This document shows, one piece after another, positions 11,101 through 24,700 of a stretch of DNA of 64,000 nucleotides. Source of the DNA: Deuterostichococcus epilithicus. Lineage: Eukaryota; Chlorophyta; Trebouxiophyceae; Prasiolales; Stichococcaceae. The stretch's first letter is position 1. Each line of letters begins with the position of its first letter. A program made the position numbers and the translations under genes. The stretch spans positions 2,542,001 to 2,606,000 of the forward strand of contig JAVTLE010000015.1 of assembly GCA_033439295.1 (NCBI GenBank), read 5' to 3'. The notes beneath the pieces were generated by a model. It was not told the DNA's origin, made no database searches, and worked only from the letters and a program-made list of their open reading frames with translations.

Positions 11101-14100
11101 AAGAAGGGATGCGCTTGCCTGCGCTGCCGTCGCTGCTATTCCTCGCCAGCTGATGGGCAGCGCAGAGCGCTGCAACCCGGGGCGCCAGCCTGGTGGCTCC
11201 CCACGCCTGCGCCATGCTGCCGCCTGCCCGCCGGAGGGCCTCCAAGTATGCATCGCCTCCTGGTACCGCCTCCTGCAGAACAGGCACACAGCGGCAACCT
11301 AGGCTGGGTTGCTCTGAGTTACCTTGTTAATGACAGGCGTCAAACTCCTTGCGGCACACGCCATTCTACTGCTTGTCACACGATGCCGCCGGACACCTGC
11401 CACCAGGTGGTGCCCGGAACTGCAAGGCTGACGTCTTGCGCCTGAGCTTGCACATGACTGTGCACCGGAGTGATGTCGGCAGCCGCTGCCTCGTTGCCGT
11501 CGACCTGTCCGTCCAGGAGCAGCGACCGGAACTCGTCGAGGTAGAGCGCTGCCAATCGTGGGGCAGCTGCCCAAGCGGCCGCCAACGGCGCGGCGGCTGC
11601 AGCGCGCAGCCGGACAGACCTCTCCCCCTTCGCCAGCAGCCGGACCACCAGCCAGCGCAGCGGGCCGCCGTTCGCGTGCAGCGCCATTCTGCAGGTGGAA
11701 ATTCTGAGGTGTGGGTGATGCCAGCACCGGATTGCAGTTGCATCAGTGCCTGCGGCTATGTCCACCGCTGAACACTGGGGTTGCCACACCTTGCCATTCA
11801 GTGCTGTCCAGATCAAAACCGTTTTCAAGCACAGCGACCCACAAATCGCAGATGCAGCACTGCCTGGCTCGAGACATGCGCCACCTTGCTGAGACACTGC
11901 GTCTTCACTACCAAGCAGCAAACGTGAGTCATCATGTGCGGGCATGCATGAAGCGCGCCAAGGTTGTGCGAGAGGAGCCAAGAAAAACAACGTTTACGGT
12001 GCACCTAGGGTCTGCAGCGTCCTGCACACTCAGAAGCGCCGGCTGTAGAAAGGCACCGCAGAAAGCAAATGCGGTGGCGGCGCGGCGGTCGTCGGAGTCG
12101 GCCAGCGCTGCCCAGCAGGGTTTTGCAAGTGCCCACACCGCTGCGGCCAGGCCGCTGCTGCTGCTGTCAGCGCCGCCACTGTCAGCCGCCAAGCCCATCC
12201 CTGACAGCGCGGCCTCGACCTCCGCGGCGGGCGCTGCTGCCAGCGCAGCCAGGCAGTGCCTACATGTAAGCCAGAACCCATGCTGGCATCGGCAGACAGG
12301 GGTAGTGGAGTCATCAACAACATGGCACGCCGCGCAGCTGCCAATACTGGCCAGCCTTTGGCTCTGTGCCTGCCGGACCGGCGCCGGGCACACACACGGA
12401 GAAGCTCCCCACTGCCGATGCTGAAGACCGCAGGGCTTTGTTGACTGGCTTTGATGATCCTGCCGACACACTGCGACGACCGTCGCTGCTGCCGAGGCTC
12501 ACCTGGTGCACGCCAGGATGTGGAGCAGAGTGTCTGGCCGGGCCGCCTGCGCGTCCCGAGCCGCTGCTGCGAGCACCGCCCCCAGGGACTCGCCTCCCAG
12601 CGCTGCTTGCCGCGCAGCGCCCGAGGCGCCTTGTGCGACAGGCGGGCCGTCAGGCTGCTGCCCTGCCGCAGCGTCCTGTTGCAGGTTTGCAGACGGCTGG
12701 CGGTCGTGGCTCCCTGCCGCAGCAGCTGGCGGTTTGGCGGCCGCTGCAATTGCTGCTGCCAGAAAGGTCCACATTGCCGCCAGCAGCCCGGCGTTGGCCT
12801 GCAAGCCAGGCGAGGGAGGGCTGGGGTTAAGCCCCGGAGTGGCAGCATGAGGCAAACGCCTTAGCCATCGTCAAGGTGGTGATGCCGGCATGCAGTTGTT
12901 GTGATTTGCAAAGCCGCTGCCCAAAGCTGAGCCCAACGCTTTTGATGTAGCTGGGCTCGAGTGTTTTGAAGAATCTTAGTGCTGGTGTCAGGACAGATGA
13001 GGATGCTGCCCTAGCTGGTCTCTGCAAACTCAAAGTGGGTGCACCTTGGCGGCAACCGTCTGAGCAAAGCCGACCATGTCTGCCGTTGCATGACTGCCAT
13101 AGAGCAGTCCTAGTGCGCCCAGGCGGCGGCAGATGGGCGCCGCCCCAGTCAGCGCTGCGATTGCAACCTCCTGCTCCACTGAGCCCTGCATCACGGGCAG
13201 TCGAAGTCCCACTTGCCACTCGACATGGAGTTGGCGCCATCGGGAACTTTACTGGAGTGTGCACAATCAGGCGCTGGGCTGCCAGTCACTGCTGTGACCT
13301 GCGGCAATGCAGGCAGAGGCATAAACCATGCGAAGAAGTAGGGTCCAGGGCACCGTGGACGGGCAGCTGAGCGTTGAGTTTCCGTTGGCTCAAACGATGC
13401 ACCTCAGCAGGACGGGGGCTCTGCGCGAGGTCGAGCAGCCAGGCGACCGCCGTGGCCGCCAGCGATGCAAATGCCGCGGTGCAGCCTCGCAGGTCGGCAG
13501 GTGCTTTTTGCAGCACTGCCAACGACGCCTGCAAGGTGCACAAGGCCTCAGGAAATTTCGAGGACTCTCAAGAAGGAGGCGTCAGCTGGATGCCGATATC
13601 ACATTGGGACACGCACCCAGTGGCAGAGCGCGCAGCCGAGCGAGAGTCGCAGTGTGACGTAACCCTGCGGTGCATGTACTATGGTGGCAGCGCGCGACTC
13701 GCCTCAAGAACGTCCAAAGCAAGGTTGGCGAACGCGACGTCCGCGCCCATCGCTGGCGACAGCGATGATGCCCTCGCAGCATACTCCTGCGGCGCGGGCG
13801 TGGCCTGCAAGGCACCTCGTGGTGTCTGAAATAAGCTCGAAGCAGCAGAGTGCACAGCGGTGTTCAGATGCTGGCCGTCTCCCATGCTGAGGCAGCATCT
13901 TCGCAACAGGGAGTCTCGATTATACAGCATTTGCACGACCAAAACAAAAGGCGAACGACCGCACAGCCATGCAGCCAACATGACAGCACCTGCGACACGC
14001 TGCTCAGGGCTGCGAACTCCGCCGTTTGTGCCTGCGGGCACATTCCAAACACCGCCACCGCGGACTGCAGCGACGGAGCCAGCTCAGCGTGCTGCCGCGC

Positions 14101-17100
14101 CACAAGCGACGCCATGCGCTGCGCCAGCCAGGTGTCGCTTGGACCTGCAGCAGGGCGCAGAAGCGGCGGCTTTGAATGACAGAGTCTGCAAGTATCGAAC
14201 ATCAACATCATACATGAAGGATTTTAGGGTTTAGGGTTTAGGGTTTAAAAGCCGCCGTACTTCACTGGTGACATGACTTCTCATGGATTCGGACCCTGCA
14301 GGCATTTGGTACACACCCGTCTAGAGAGGATGCTGATGGACGAGGGGTCACCTGCGATGGACGCTCGCAGCAGAGCCGCAAGTAGCAGCAGGGTAGCCTC
14401 CCGCCAGCCACGCGGCGCATAGCGCCGCCGCCACAGACCTCCCACCTGCTCACCCAAAACGCAATGCCGTCATACACGACCAGGTGGCTGAGCATGTCAC
14501 CCCGAGGCAGCATTGGTGCATGGAGCCGCCAGGCCGGCATCCAGTCGGTCAGACGAGCAGAAACTTTGCTTCTCTGCACCAGGCGTGGAAGCCTGGCCTG
14601 CATCGCTGCGCTAGGGTCCGTCCAGAAGCGGCACACCTGCTGCTCGGCGATGTGGAAGAGGCGGTCCCAGACCTCCTCCGCGCCGTCCTGATGCGCGGCG
14701 CCCACCATCGCAAGGCGGGCCCACCTGCAATCGTGAATGAGGCACTTGCAGCACCGGGGTGGTTGCCCAGACTGCGAGGCATGCCACGAGGCACACGTGC
14801 TGGCATGAGCGGGAGTTGACGTCCACCGAAGCAGGCGCAGACCTGAGATGCATTTGCTGTCCGGCTGACAGACCGAACCTGTCAGCTGCAGCCTGCCAGG
14901 CATGCAGCTCTGCCGCGGCGACCGGAGCATGTGGCGCCGCGACGGCATCATGTATGAGGCTGCTGCCAGTTCCACCACAGCCGCTACGCGTTTCGCGGCC
15001 AGGCCCCCCGAGTGCACCCACGCTTCCACCGTCAGCGCCGTCGGCGCCGCTCAGCAGCTGCAGCAGCAGGGGCTCTAGCGCGGATGCCAGCCGGGCGCTG
15101 CCGCTGGCGCCGCTCGGTACCAGCCATGCTGCAAGTGCAGGGATTCTGGCATCGGCCTCACCGAAAGACCTGGTGATTGTGCCGGCTGCCCTGTCGTAAC
15201 CTTATTTGGGCTGCAGAAAGCACAAGAAGCTCGAAGTCTAGAAGTGCACGTGCTTTCAGTCTGCTGCCACTTCCAGCTTGCCCTCACACCTGCAGATGCC
15301 AGGTGCAGCGCTCCGCCAGGGGCTAAACACGCCAGCTGCGCCTCGGCTAGGAGGGCGCCTGTCGCCGCGGCGTCAGCCGCGACGCAGTCCGCCGCCAGGC
15401 AGCCCGCAACCTCCAAAATCCCTGCCAGCACGCGCAGATGGCGGCAGAATGTCTCTTTGCTCATCCAACAGACCCAGCACTGGCCCACCACAGTATCTGA
15501 AACCTGTCTTGGAGCCTTGTAGGCCAGACTGACAGTCCTGCTTCTGGCTTTGAGCCAATATGTACATATATAACATTTATAGCACAAGGACACTACATGG
15601 CAATAGGAGCAGGTGTCAGAGACGGACGCACCTCGCATCGAGTGCAGCCGCAGGGCCGGGCTGTGCAGCTTGCCGGGCAGCGAGGCTGCCGCCCGCCGGA
15701 GGCCCTGCAGCACCTCCGCCGCCCAGGCAGTGTCCGCCGGCAGGCCTGTGCGACAAAACCCTAGACCCTGAGCTGTGGCAGGACTTGCAGAGGCAGCAGG
15801 CCAGGCCTGCGCAGCCTCGCGCCAGCTGCGCAACGGCTGTGCAGCAGCTGCGGACAGTGCAACGCATCCTTCGTCCAGCAACAACAAAGCCCGCTGCTGC
15901 AGACCGCTAGTTGCTTGCACCCCACAGGTTGCGGGCGACGCCGGGCAGTGTGGCTACCGGCCGATCCTACCTGACGCAACGTCCATGCTAGTGCACTCCT
16001 GCGCCACCGCCAGCAGGCAGGCCAGCTGGGTGTCAAAGGCATTCCGTGCCAGCTGGCCACCCGCCAGAGGTGCCAGCAGCGCACGCACCAGCTCCTTCCT
16101 GCATCCAGTACAGTAGTGCTTTGCGTCAGCAGGGCGAAAGAACGCTCGTATTGCCGTTGCGCTGCGCTCACCTCGTCGTCGCTGTTTTCAGTGCTGTGCC
16201 TGCATTGGAGCATCGGCCGAGCAGCGGACGTCACCGCTCAGGGCACAGAAAGACTTTGAAGTCGCCGCGCACGCAAGCATGCACAGCTGTCGGCTGCTGC
16301 AGGCTTGGGCGTCGGCCAGAAGGACGAGGTCAACGCGCTGCACCTGAGACTGTGCGACAGAGCAGCCGCGTGCAGCTGCAGGAATGCTGCCGCGCTGCTG
16401 CGCTCTTCTAGGTCCACCTGCCCTGCATGCGTGAGCAGGGAACAATTTCACAGCCACTTGGGCAGTCGTCGCCTCAGCCACAGCGCAGCAATCCTCTGTG
16501 GCCTTGAGTCTGTCCTCCCGCGGAAACGGAACAGAATATACAGCACACATGGGTGTTGGGTACCAGGTCCCGGATCATAGCTCGGCGGTGGGTGCAGGTC
16601 AGGCCAGCACCCCGCCGGAACATTGGGGCCTGATGTGCAATGCTGCAATTGCAACGCCGCCAGGGTCACATCGCATTTTCCAAGTGGGTACAGCTACCAA
16701 CCTTTGTGCGCGGCCCAGGCGTGCAGCGCTGGCAGCAGCGCCTCGGCAACAAACGCGGGCGGGACGGTGGCGAGGTACACGGCGCTGCGCCAGTCGCGGT
16801 TCAGGAATGTGCCCAGCACCAAGTGCTGCACCTGCGGGAGGCAAAAATGCCAGCAACAACTTTACAGGCCGCCGCCAATGGGGCATTCTGCAGCAATACG
16901 GCCAATGACCTCAAGGGGTGACGTAGCCCGTTGATGACCTCTGCTGCCTTGATGCAATCATCCGGCAGCCGAGGTGGCCAGAGACTTTGCATGGCTGGTC
17001 GGCGGTTGGGCCGGCCAAGGCCCTAACCTGTCTCTTGCGGCTGCGCCTTCGACTACTCCTGACAGCGGCAGCAGGTGGCACTTGCCGCACCGAGGGGTTG

Positions 17101-19870
17101 GCGTGGTGCGTCAGGCCGTGGCGCCACAGGACGCCCATCCACTCGAAGCCCAGCGGCGGCTCCGCCGGTGGCACGCCCCCGCCGGCGGCGGCGTGCAGCC
17201 GGTCCACGCGGCCCCAGCTGGACTGTGTACGAAAGACCGGCAGGTTGCCAGTGGGATTGTGCCGTAGCATTCGAGCAGACGGCCAGACAGCTCTGAGCCG
17301 CTGAATCGCTGCAGGGTATGGTTGCGTGCGCTACTGCTGCTGATATTGCCGCTCCAGTTCGCCTGCAGAGACATGTAGAGGAGCAGCCCGTTCCGACAAT
17401 ATGCAGCGCCTCACATACGTGGTGCTGGAACAATTCGGCATTCGGCGAGCATGCGTTTAAAAGGAACACACCTGGACGGCAAACAGTGCAAAGTCGTCCA
17501 GAGCGTCGTACAGCTGCAGAAGCGGAGCCAGCGGCGGCGAGGCGGCCGCCGGCACGACCACTCGCAACAGGTGCACCGCACGCTTTCGGTCCAGCGGGTC
17601 GCTGCAGGACTGCAGAGCATGCAGAGACGTTGCTCAAAAATCCACTCGCAGGTGTACGTATGTCAGGTTTAGCTTTGCATCCGCTGGCGCTGCGCCGCTG
17701 CCCGCAGCAGCGGCATCGCATGCATTCGGGGGCTGATAAGCGAAGGACAGCGCCTCCAAGCGCCTCCCAGGCAGCGTTCAGCGGCAGTCTCCCCGTGGCA
17801 AGCATCGCCTTGCCAGCAGCGCAGAGGCGGATTTGACCCACACAGTGCTAAGGCTCCGGCAGAGCCTCGCAAGTGGAAGTCTGGACATCGGCAGCGAGCT
17901 GACGAATATGCTCATGAACTGGTGCCTTTCCCGTGCTGTTGTTTCAACGCAGCTTCTCTGCGCACATCCGCCGGCTCTCTTGCACCGACAGCAGGTTACC
18001 GGCAGTGCTCTCACCATGGCGGCCCTGACGAGGTGCAGGAAGCCGACGTCCTCGCCAAAGCCCGCCTGCGCTGCCGACAGGCGCGGCGCCAGGGTGACGA
18101 GGCAGCTCAGGGCCGCCCGCTGTTGCGAGTCGCCGACCAAGCCAGCATCCCTGCATAGCATGCCAGTCGAGCTCCGCATTTCAGCACTGCACCTGGTTAT
18201 AGCAGCATGGAGCTTCGGTTAAAGTTTTGCACCAATTCTAATGCTTCAAAAGCGAAGCTGTCGGTCTCGGCTCATGAAACGCAAACATGGGTCACAAGGC
18301 TTCTTCAGCTCCGTCATGGGAATCATAACCTGAGCCGCTGCTGACGCATGTGCTACACTTGCCGAAGGTCTGCCCGCAACTGATCTCGGTGAGCATCAAC
18401 ATGTCGCATGCAGGCGCGTTCCGGGCCACTGACCTGCAGGCCTCGAACAGCGCCAGCAGCATGCGGGCCTCTGTGCGTGGTCCGGCCGCCGCCGCGCCGG
18501 CCAGCGCCGCCGGCAGCAGCGAGTGCGCCGCGAGTGCCCACTGCCGCGGCTTCCGCTGCCGCGCCGGCGCCGGCGCCGGCGCCAGCAGCGCCCGCACCGC
18601 ATCCAGGCACGCTCCTGCGGCCGCAGCTGCCAGAGCCACCGCCGCAGGCGCGCAGCCGCCCCGCGCCGCCGCGCCGCCGGCGCCAGGCAAGCCGCCGGCG
18701 CCGCCGGCGGCGTTCGCACTGCTGCAGGCTGCAGCGCAGGCGGCTTCTGCGGCGGCTGCGACCAGGTGGCAGAGCAGCGACACAGCGGCTTCCATCGGGA
18801 TGACGGCAGTGCCCTCGGCGCAGTCCGCCGCTGAGTCCCAGGCGCCGGCGCCGCCCGCAGCGGCGTGACACAAGCCGTCCACCTGCCGGCCCCCGAACGG
18901 TAACTGCGCCTCAAATTGCTGCAACTCTGCCCCCAGGTCGCCGTCTGCTGTGACGGCTGGACCGCCAGCCGTGGCTGCGCCGGCGGCCGGCGACAGCACT
19001 GCCATGGGGCTGTATGGTGGCGCCGCGGCTCCGGTGCTGCCTGCAGCGCCGGCAAAGGCAAGGCAGACTGATGCGGAGCTCGCGCGGATCAGCCGTGCCG
19101 CGGCAGTCCACATGCGCAGCGGTAGCAGCAGGCCCGCGATGCCGGCCGCCAGCCCTGACGCACGGGCGTGCGGCAGCGTGCTGCTGCACAGCAGTGGCAG
19201 CAGCAGCTCGACGATTGCTGCTTCTGCCAGCTGCTCAGCTGCAGCTGCAGACTCTGCGCAGCAGGCGCAAGCCAGGCCTATTACTTCTATATTGGTCGGG
19301 CACTTCAGCAGCTTGGTCAAGCGCAGCGCGATGCACAAGCACCCACGATCTCTATTGTCGACTCTTGAGCCGTGAAGACTGATGCATACATGCTTACCGC
19401 TGTGAAATGCTGCACATTGCAGCAGCGCCAAAACAGCAGCAGCGCGCATGAATCGTTCGCCTACGCCTGGCGCGGCGGTAGCATTTGCAGCCTGTCCATC
19501 CTGCACCTGTCGCACCAGCTCACATCTTGCAATTGCAGGTCATAACACATCTCGGTAACACATGACGTTCGTGAAATGCCAGAGGTTAGACGCTTCGTAG
19601 AAATGGCATGGCGCTACCCGGACAGTTCTGTCTAAAACATACCTCAGCGCAGGCAGCGGCCCGCTCCAGCCGCAACAGAGCCGCAACGGCACCAAGATGC
19701 TGCTTCCCGGCCAATGCCACTGCCGCGCCAGCCGGTGCATCGGCGATAGCGGCGCACACCAGATCCTCGTGCTGCTGGAGCGTGGCGTCCGGCGGCAGGG
19801 CGCGTGCCAGCGTGGCCAGCTGGGCGGCGAGCACCTGATCCATGACGCTGCGGCGGCGGCTGCTGCCCAC
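6299..19870 (-). CDS. TARBP1/Trm3-type tRNA (guanosine-2'-O)-methyltransferase
   Basis: A large split gene for a HEAT-repeat protein with a C-terminal SpoU/TrmH (SPOUT) domain, the family of human TARBP1 and yeast Trm3 that makes Gm18 in tRNA using S-adenosylmethionine. C-terminal exons join in frame: 8570-8729, 8072-8262, 7654-7802, 7302-7383, 6797-6918 and 6299-6473 (TAG stop at 6299-6301). They give all three SPOUT motifs: [18 protein letters not shown] (motif 1, Asn and Arg), [13 protein letters not shown] (motif 2) and [17 protein letters not shown] (motif 3), plus the TARBP1 signatures SVTAEQW and [13 protein letters not shown]. Further exons include 9126-9302, 10403-10495, 10781-10887, 11119-11272, 11466-11688, 12005-12259, 12503-12798, 13045-13185 and 13403-13528. 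Upstream ones are approximate, ending with a first exon carrying the start ([13 protein letters not shown] at 19870, or the inner Met at 19843). Two donors are GC. The family is cytosolic or nuclear. Identity is sure; the N-terminal half is a rough model. Confidence 0.92.
7741..7767. repeat. (GCC)n tract encoding poly-Gly
   Basis: About nine GCC/GGC triplets lie inside the exon 7654-7802 of the methyltransferase. On the coding strand they make a glycine run between LDEALRSAL and [11 protein letters not shown], just before SPOUT motif 1. Confidence 0.8.
8140..8175. repeat. (CTG)n tract encoding poly-Gln
   Basis: Tandem CTG triplets inside the exon 8072-8262. On the minus strand in the deduced frame they encode glutamines (CAG), forming a Q-rich linker between the HEAT part and the SPOUT domain. 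Triplet tracts like this are prone to length change. Confidence 0.75.
14223..14243. repeat. Interstitial telomere-type repeat (TTTAGGG)3
   Basis: Three perfect head-to-tail TTTAGGG units, the plant and green-algal telomere repeat, lie in an intron of the minus-strand methyltransferase gene. Single or degenerate units occur elsewhere in introns, for example near 6937, 7265-7290, 30790, 36861-36888 and 42587-42606. Confidence 0.85.
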
Positions 19871-21720
19871 GAAGGATCGATGCAGGTATCAGTCCCTTGC
19901 AGATCGCTTTACATGACAAGTGTAGTGAGCTGCCCTGCGTCGCGGCCTGCTCTCAGATTCGGGAACTGAGTTCGCTGGCTCACACATGCTGAACTGCCCC
20001 AGTGGGTTCGTGTGGCAATCTCGGGGTATCAACCGGCAGTCTCGGGCGCTGTAACCTGTGAGTGGGGTGCGGCAATCGTCCTGCAAGATGCAGCAGTGAA
20101 ATCAGCGTCCGGTTTGCGGTCTGCGCGACTGCAGGCCGCCACGTGGCATTGAATCTCCAAAAAATGGACAGGTGCAAGCAGGTGCAGGCGACCAAACACG
20201 GTCGATGCCTCGATTTCTTCACTCAACGCAGCTACAGGCGGCGTTTTCGAAACATATGGCTTGGAGACGCCACGGTTTGATGAGTATCTCCCAAATCTGC
20301 CAATGCCGTCGTCCGACATGGGAAATTCAGGCGTGGCCTGCGAACAAGGCTCGGGGGCCTTTCATAGCAGATATCTGCTTGATATTTTATCTCTCACCGT
20401 CTTTGGCATTGGGGCACGCCAGAACACCATAAATTTCGCTAGCAGAGCAGCGGCGGCTTTGCCAGTGAGCAGCGTCCATTGCGCGTCTCAGGTATTGCTT
20501 CGCACATCAGGCTGTACTGTTCACAACCAAAACCTCGAAATGTCTCCGGAACGGACCACAGCTGCCTATCTAGGTTACAATGTCAATCAGCTTAGGTGCT
20601 GGCATGTGCGGCACATCGGGGAGCGTGTAAACAGGAAACCCTGTATGTGCTCAAAATGGCTGAATGAAGGTGCTGCAGCAACCTCTAGGGTCACCACGCC
20701 TCTGCACCCTTGCTATAGCGCCACTCCCAAGTGCAATCCTCCGTCGTCAATGCATCAGGTGGATTCCCTGCGTGCAAGGTGCGGTGCTGCGTGATGGCAG
20801 CCGGCGCATACTAGCAATCTCAGTGCTCTCTGCTACCAGTCTCTCGAGCCATGCAGTGTACGGTTGACGCCCGCGCTCTGGAAATTGACATCACCACAGG
20901 CATCAGATTGATGCAGGTTCCCAACCAAGATGAGGAAAGAGACAGGTAGAGGGAGAGCGAGAGCGAGAGGGATTACACCTGCCCGAGAGCCTGCTACGTA
21001 AAGCAGCCTCAGAAAAGGTAAAAGGGAGCAGCAGAGCATCAATTACACCGCCACATGTATCCTGATTGCCAAACACTCATGCGACGACCCCTAGTAGCCA
21101 CATGCACTGCCAGTCGGTGATGGAGCCCACCCCCCATGCAAGCACGCGAACATGAACAACCCTACGTACCTTCTCATGATATCTCCACCACAAACCAACT
21201 GCTGCATGCATGGCGGCAGCAACACTCATATTGATCGCTCAATTGTGCGAAAGTAATCAGATAAGCTGGCTGCTGGTCGAACATGATGATCCTGCGTGAT
21301 AAATGACCCCGCGTTGCAAAACGCAACGAAATGCAGATCAGTTGATAGAATGCCCCGCTTGCATCCGATCCTGGATCATCACACCGCTGCATGCGTTTTT
21401 ATATCGGCTTTGACGCATCCGATTATGGAGTAGTTGTGATGATTGATGCACTTGACAAGCCCACGACCATCAGCGCGTCAAGTGAGTTTCGTTTCAAGCG
21501 CCCTCAAGGCGCCACTTGGGACACGCATTTGGCATCCAGATGCCGTCTGATAAGCATGTGCCATCCGCCTGCAAGATCAAGGCCACTCAGTGGTCCCACA
21601 GCGATTGTGACAGCAGGCTCGCTGCTGGCATAACGCCACACGCTGACTGCGCCCTCAATGCTATAATCTCTACACGATGAGTTTTATTGCGATGCATGTA
21701 TGTGCTCCGAACTTCAGAAG
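19871..21720. other. Intergenic between F-box/LRR gene and TARBP1 gene
   Basis: Both neighbours are on the minus strand, so this interval holds the 3' flank of the F-box/LRR gene and the promoter of the methyltransferase. A purine run (ga-rich) lies at about 20937-20970. Reading frames here lack splice-compatible partners or recognisable motifs, and no RNA gene was seen. Confidence 0.5.
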
Positions 21721-24700
21721 TCAAGAAAGGGTGCATGGGAGGCACAAGGTGTGCTGAGTCTGAAGAAGCCAAATCTTGTTGCGCTTGCATGATGAGTAGA
21801 AGAGGTTTTCTGAGCACACCCATGATCCTTCAGAGTCGTGTGAGATATCGAGGCACCGCAGCAGCGGCAGCTGCGCAGCGAGCGCTGCGACATCCGCCCT
21901 CGTTGTGTCAGCCTCCTCCACGCATCTTATGATGAGCAACTCGAGACGGTGTAGTGAGGCCAACACCTCGAGACTGCCTTCCCTCAGGCGGTCGATCATC
22001 AACGCCTCCAGAGATGTCAGCCCGGTGCACTTGGCTACCACCTGAGCAGCAGCATGTCAGGGTTTGAATAATGACAGCCGGCATTCTGGTTCCTGTTTGG
22101 ATTCAGGACCGTTCTTTGCAGTCAAGGCTTTGAGAATGAATTATTCTAGTGTGTGTGTGCGCAGCATTCTGCCTCAATGTTGCACATGCACAACTGCCTC
22201 GGCTGGAATGCAAGAATGCCTATACCAGCATCTGCTCCCCCCTTCCTCCACCACCTAATAGTGCCCAGCGGCTGCAGGCTTGTGCGGCAAGGCTCACCTT
22301 TATCACGGCGTCCGTTTTGCCGTTGATCGAGGTGGAGTGGTCGCACCGGTCATATCGGCCCGACACCTCGCCTTCCAGCCGCAGCCGCACCAGTGCCGGC
22401 AGAGCAGCCAGCACACCGGCCAGCTGTATTACTTCTGATGACTCGGACAGCTGTACAAAGCGAAGGTCCAGGGCGGTCAGGCCCGTCAGCTGCGCCAGTC
22501 CCGCCATCTGCATATGGGCGCACAAAGTAGCGTTAGAGACAAGCCCATGGAGCACGCAAGCGCAGCAAATGCTGCAGCGCCACTGTGCCTGGTTTGCTGA
22601 GTGATTGCAAAGGGCTTGTCAGCCACACTGTGAAGCACCGCTTTCTGGCGCACTCTGGAGCACTTCCGAGAGCCAATTATGTGCAACCCATCCGATATGC
22701 ATATGATACGCAGAGCTCATGATTGGAGGCAGCTGGTGCAGTTTCCCTGAGCACTCGGGCAAGGCAGAGGCGGTTTCTTGCAGCAGTGGGCCAGTGGCAA
22801 CAGTGTGGACAGCCGGAAGCGCCAGCGTACATCGTGACAGTAGGGTGCGAAGGTGAGGCTGCGCAGGCGGGTGCATGACGAGAGGGGGCTATTCGCCCCG
22901 GCACCACGGGAGCCCGTGGCCCACTGGTCAATTTCAAGCGTTGTGAGCGTCACGCAGCGGGCCAGCACCATCGCATCGACCTGCGCGCGCGGCACAGCAG
23001 AGCATATCTCAAAGACGAGCGGTCGAGAAAACATGAACCGCATCGGCACATTCTGGAAGGGAGACTTGCCCTGCCGCCGTTGCTCAACCAGATGTATCCA
23101 TATGGTGCGGCCTCAGCCGGTGAAGCCAGCACACGTCAGCCGGTAGCCCAATTGAGCGAAATGACATCCTGCGCTCACTAGACACAAGCTGCACTTCACC
23201 TGGGGATCGTTACGAAAGTCGTATCCGTACAGCGGGCCATCCTCGTCAGGGTCGCGGGCGGCGCTGCAGATGTGCAGCTCTTGTAGAGCGCCGAAGGCTC
23301 CAGGATCGGTCGTCCCCAGCGCCTTCCAGACAGGCCTACAGCATTAGGAGCGTGACAACAATGCTGCATTGCAGGTCTCTGTGTAGCTGCGTGCGCACGT
23401 GCGCTGAAATGAGATCGCTGTGCTGCCGGAAGGCACGCTACAGGTTGCTGCACCGCCGGACGACCGCCGCAGGCAACCAGATGCGTACGTTGTCACCAAG
23501 CAACCGCATCCAAATCTTGAGGAATGACAAAACCACCATCATGTGCTGATTGCTGGCTGCCATGCGGATTGGTAGCTGCCCTGCGGATAGGTAGCTGCGA
23601 GTACCACGGACCAACAAGGTACATCAAGGTGCAACACTTTACGTGCATAGGCACTGTTTATTTCCTGGCAAACAGTCGAACTCGAACAGGACGCACTCAG
23701 GAAGGCGGTAGTTGTCGAATTGAAGGTCGACTTTGGCCAGGGACGGCAGCAGTGCCAAGCCGCTGACGAGCGTGCCGACCGCTCGGGCCAGCTCTACCTG
23801 ACCAGCCTGCTCTCATGTACAACGAAGAGCAGGACCTAGGCCAGCAAGCAATCGCAACACACATTGCAATGTCGTGCCTTAAAGGTTGCATAAGCCCGCC
23901 AGAGTCACTGCCGCCCATAACCACTCGGAATTGTGATGAGCAACATGGAAGAATGCTCACCTGAACAAAACCCGCATCATCGGCATCATAGTTCGGTTGA
24001 CCAGGCAGTCCCAGGCTCACGCGAGTGAGGCTGGTGTGCAGGGAGGCCAGCCCCTTGGCATAGGCACCGGCAGCCCACTGCTTGCACACGCCGCCGGCTT
24101 CCAGATCCAGGTGCTGCAGCCCCGTCAGGTAGCGCAAAGCTGTGATGCCTGTGAAACCAATACCGTTCAAGGGCGTCAGGATGCAGGGACTCATGTGGAG
24201 CACAGCCGCTGTGTGGCATGACAGTGTGGCATACAGCAGCAACTTTCCGCAAGACGGCAAAAACAGTTCACTTGGTGCACCAACAGGCCGCAAATGTTTT
24301 TGGCCCCTACTGTCGCACCACATCGTCTGAAGAACCTGCCTGTCGCTGCAGCACGTTATTCAGCCAGTCACTCCTGATGAAGCTCGGTGCTTCATAGCAC
24401 AAGAAAGGTTCAATGGGCAGGTGCTCCGCCCACACGACCGACATAGTAAACAGATGGTGACCGCGCTGAGATGCACCTGGGGCGAAGTAGTCCACGAATT
24501 TAGGGCTAGAGCGGCTGCTTGACATGAGTGCGAGGCTGTGCAGGCCGCCGCCAAGGCCGCGAAAGAGCGCCGCCAGCTGCTCAGGCAGCTTCAGGCTTGC
24601 GCCGCAGTCCAGCAGAAACAACCGCGTCAGCTGCCTGCAGTCAGCAGGGGGGAGGGATGCCGGAACAGGGCAGGTCGTGCAGGTGTGAGCAACCTGCAGA

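Noticed and set aside
12030-12848. 272-codon minus-strand frame
   Set aside because: Out of phase with the spliced TARBP1-like exons 12005-12259 and 12503-12798, which join cleanly in another frame with HEAT-like sequence.
17053-17841. 262-codon minus-strand frame
   Set aside because: Arg/Cys/Pro-rich, a GC-driven shadow across several smaller methyltransferase exons and introns; no motif.
18353-19061. Overlapping Arg/Ala-rich frames on both strands
   Set aside because: Antisense and alternate-frame shadows of the alanine-rich methyltransferase exon at about 18425-19300.
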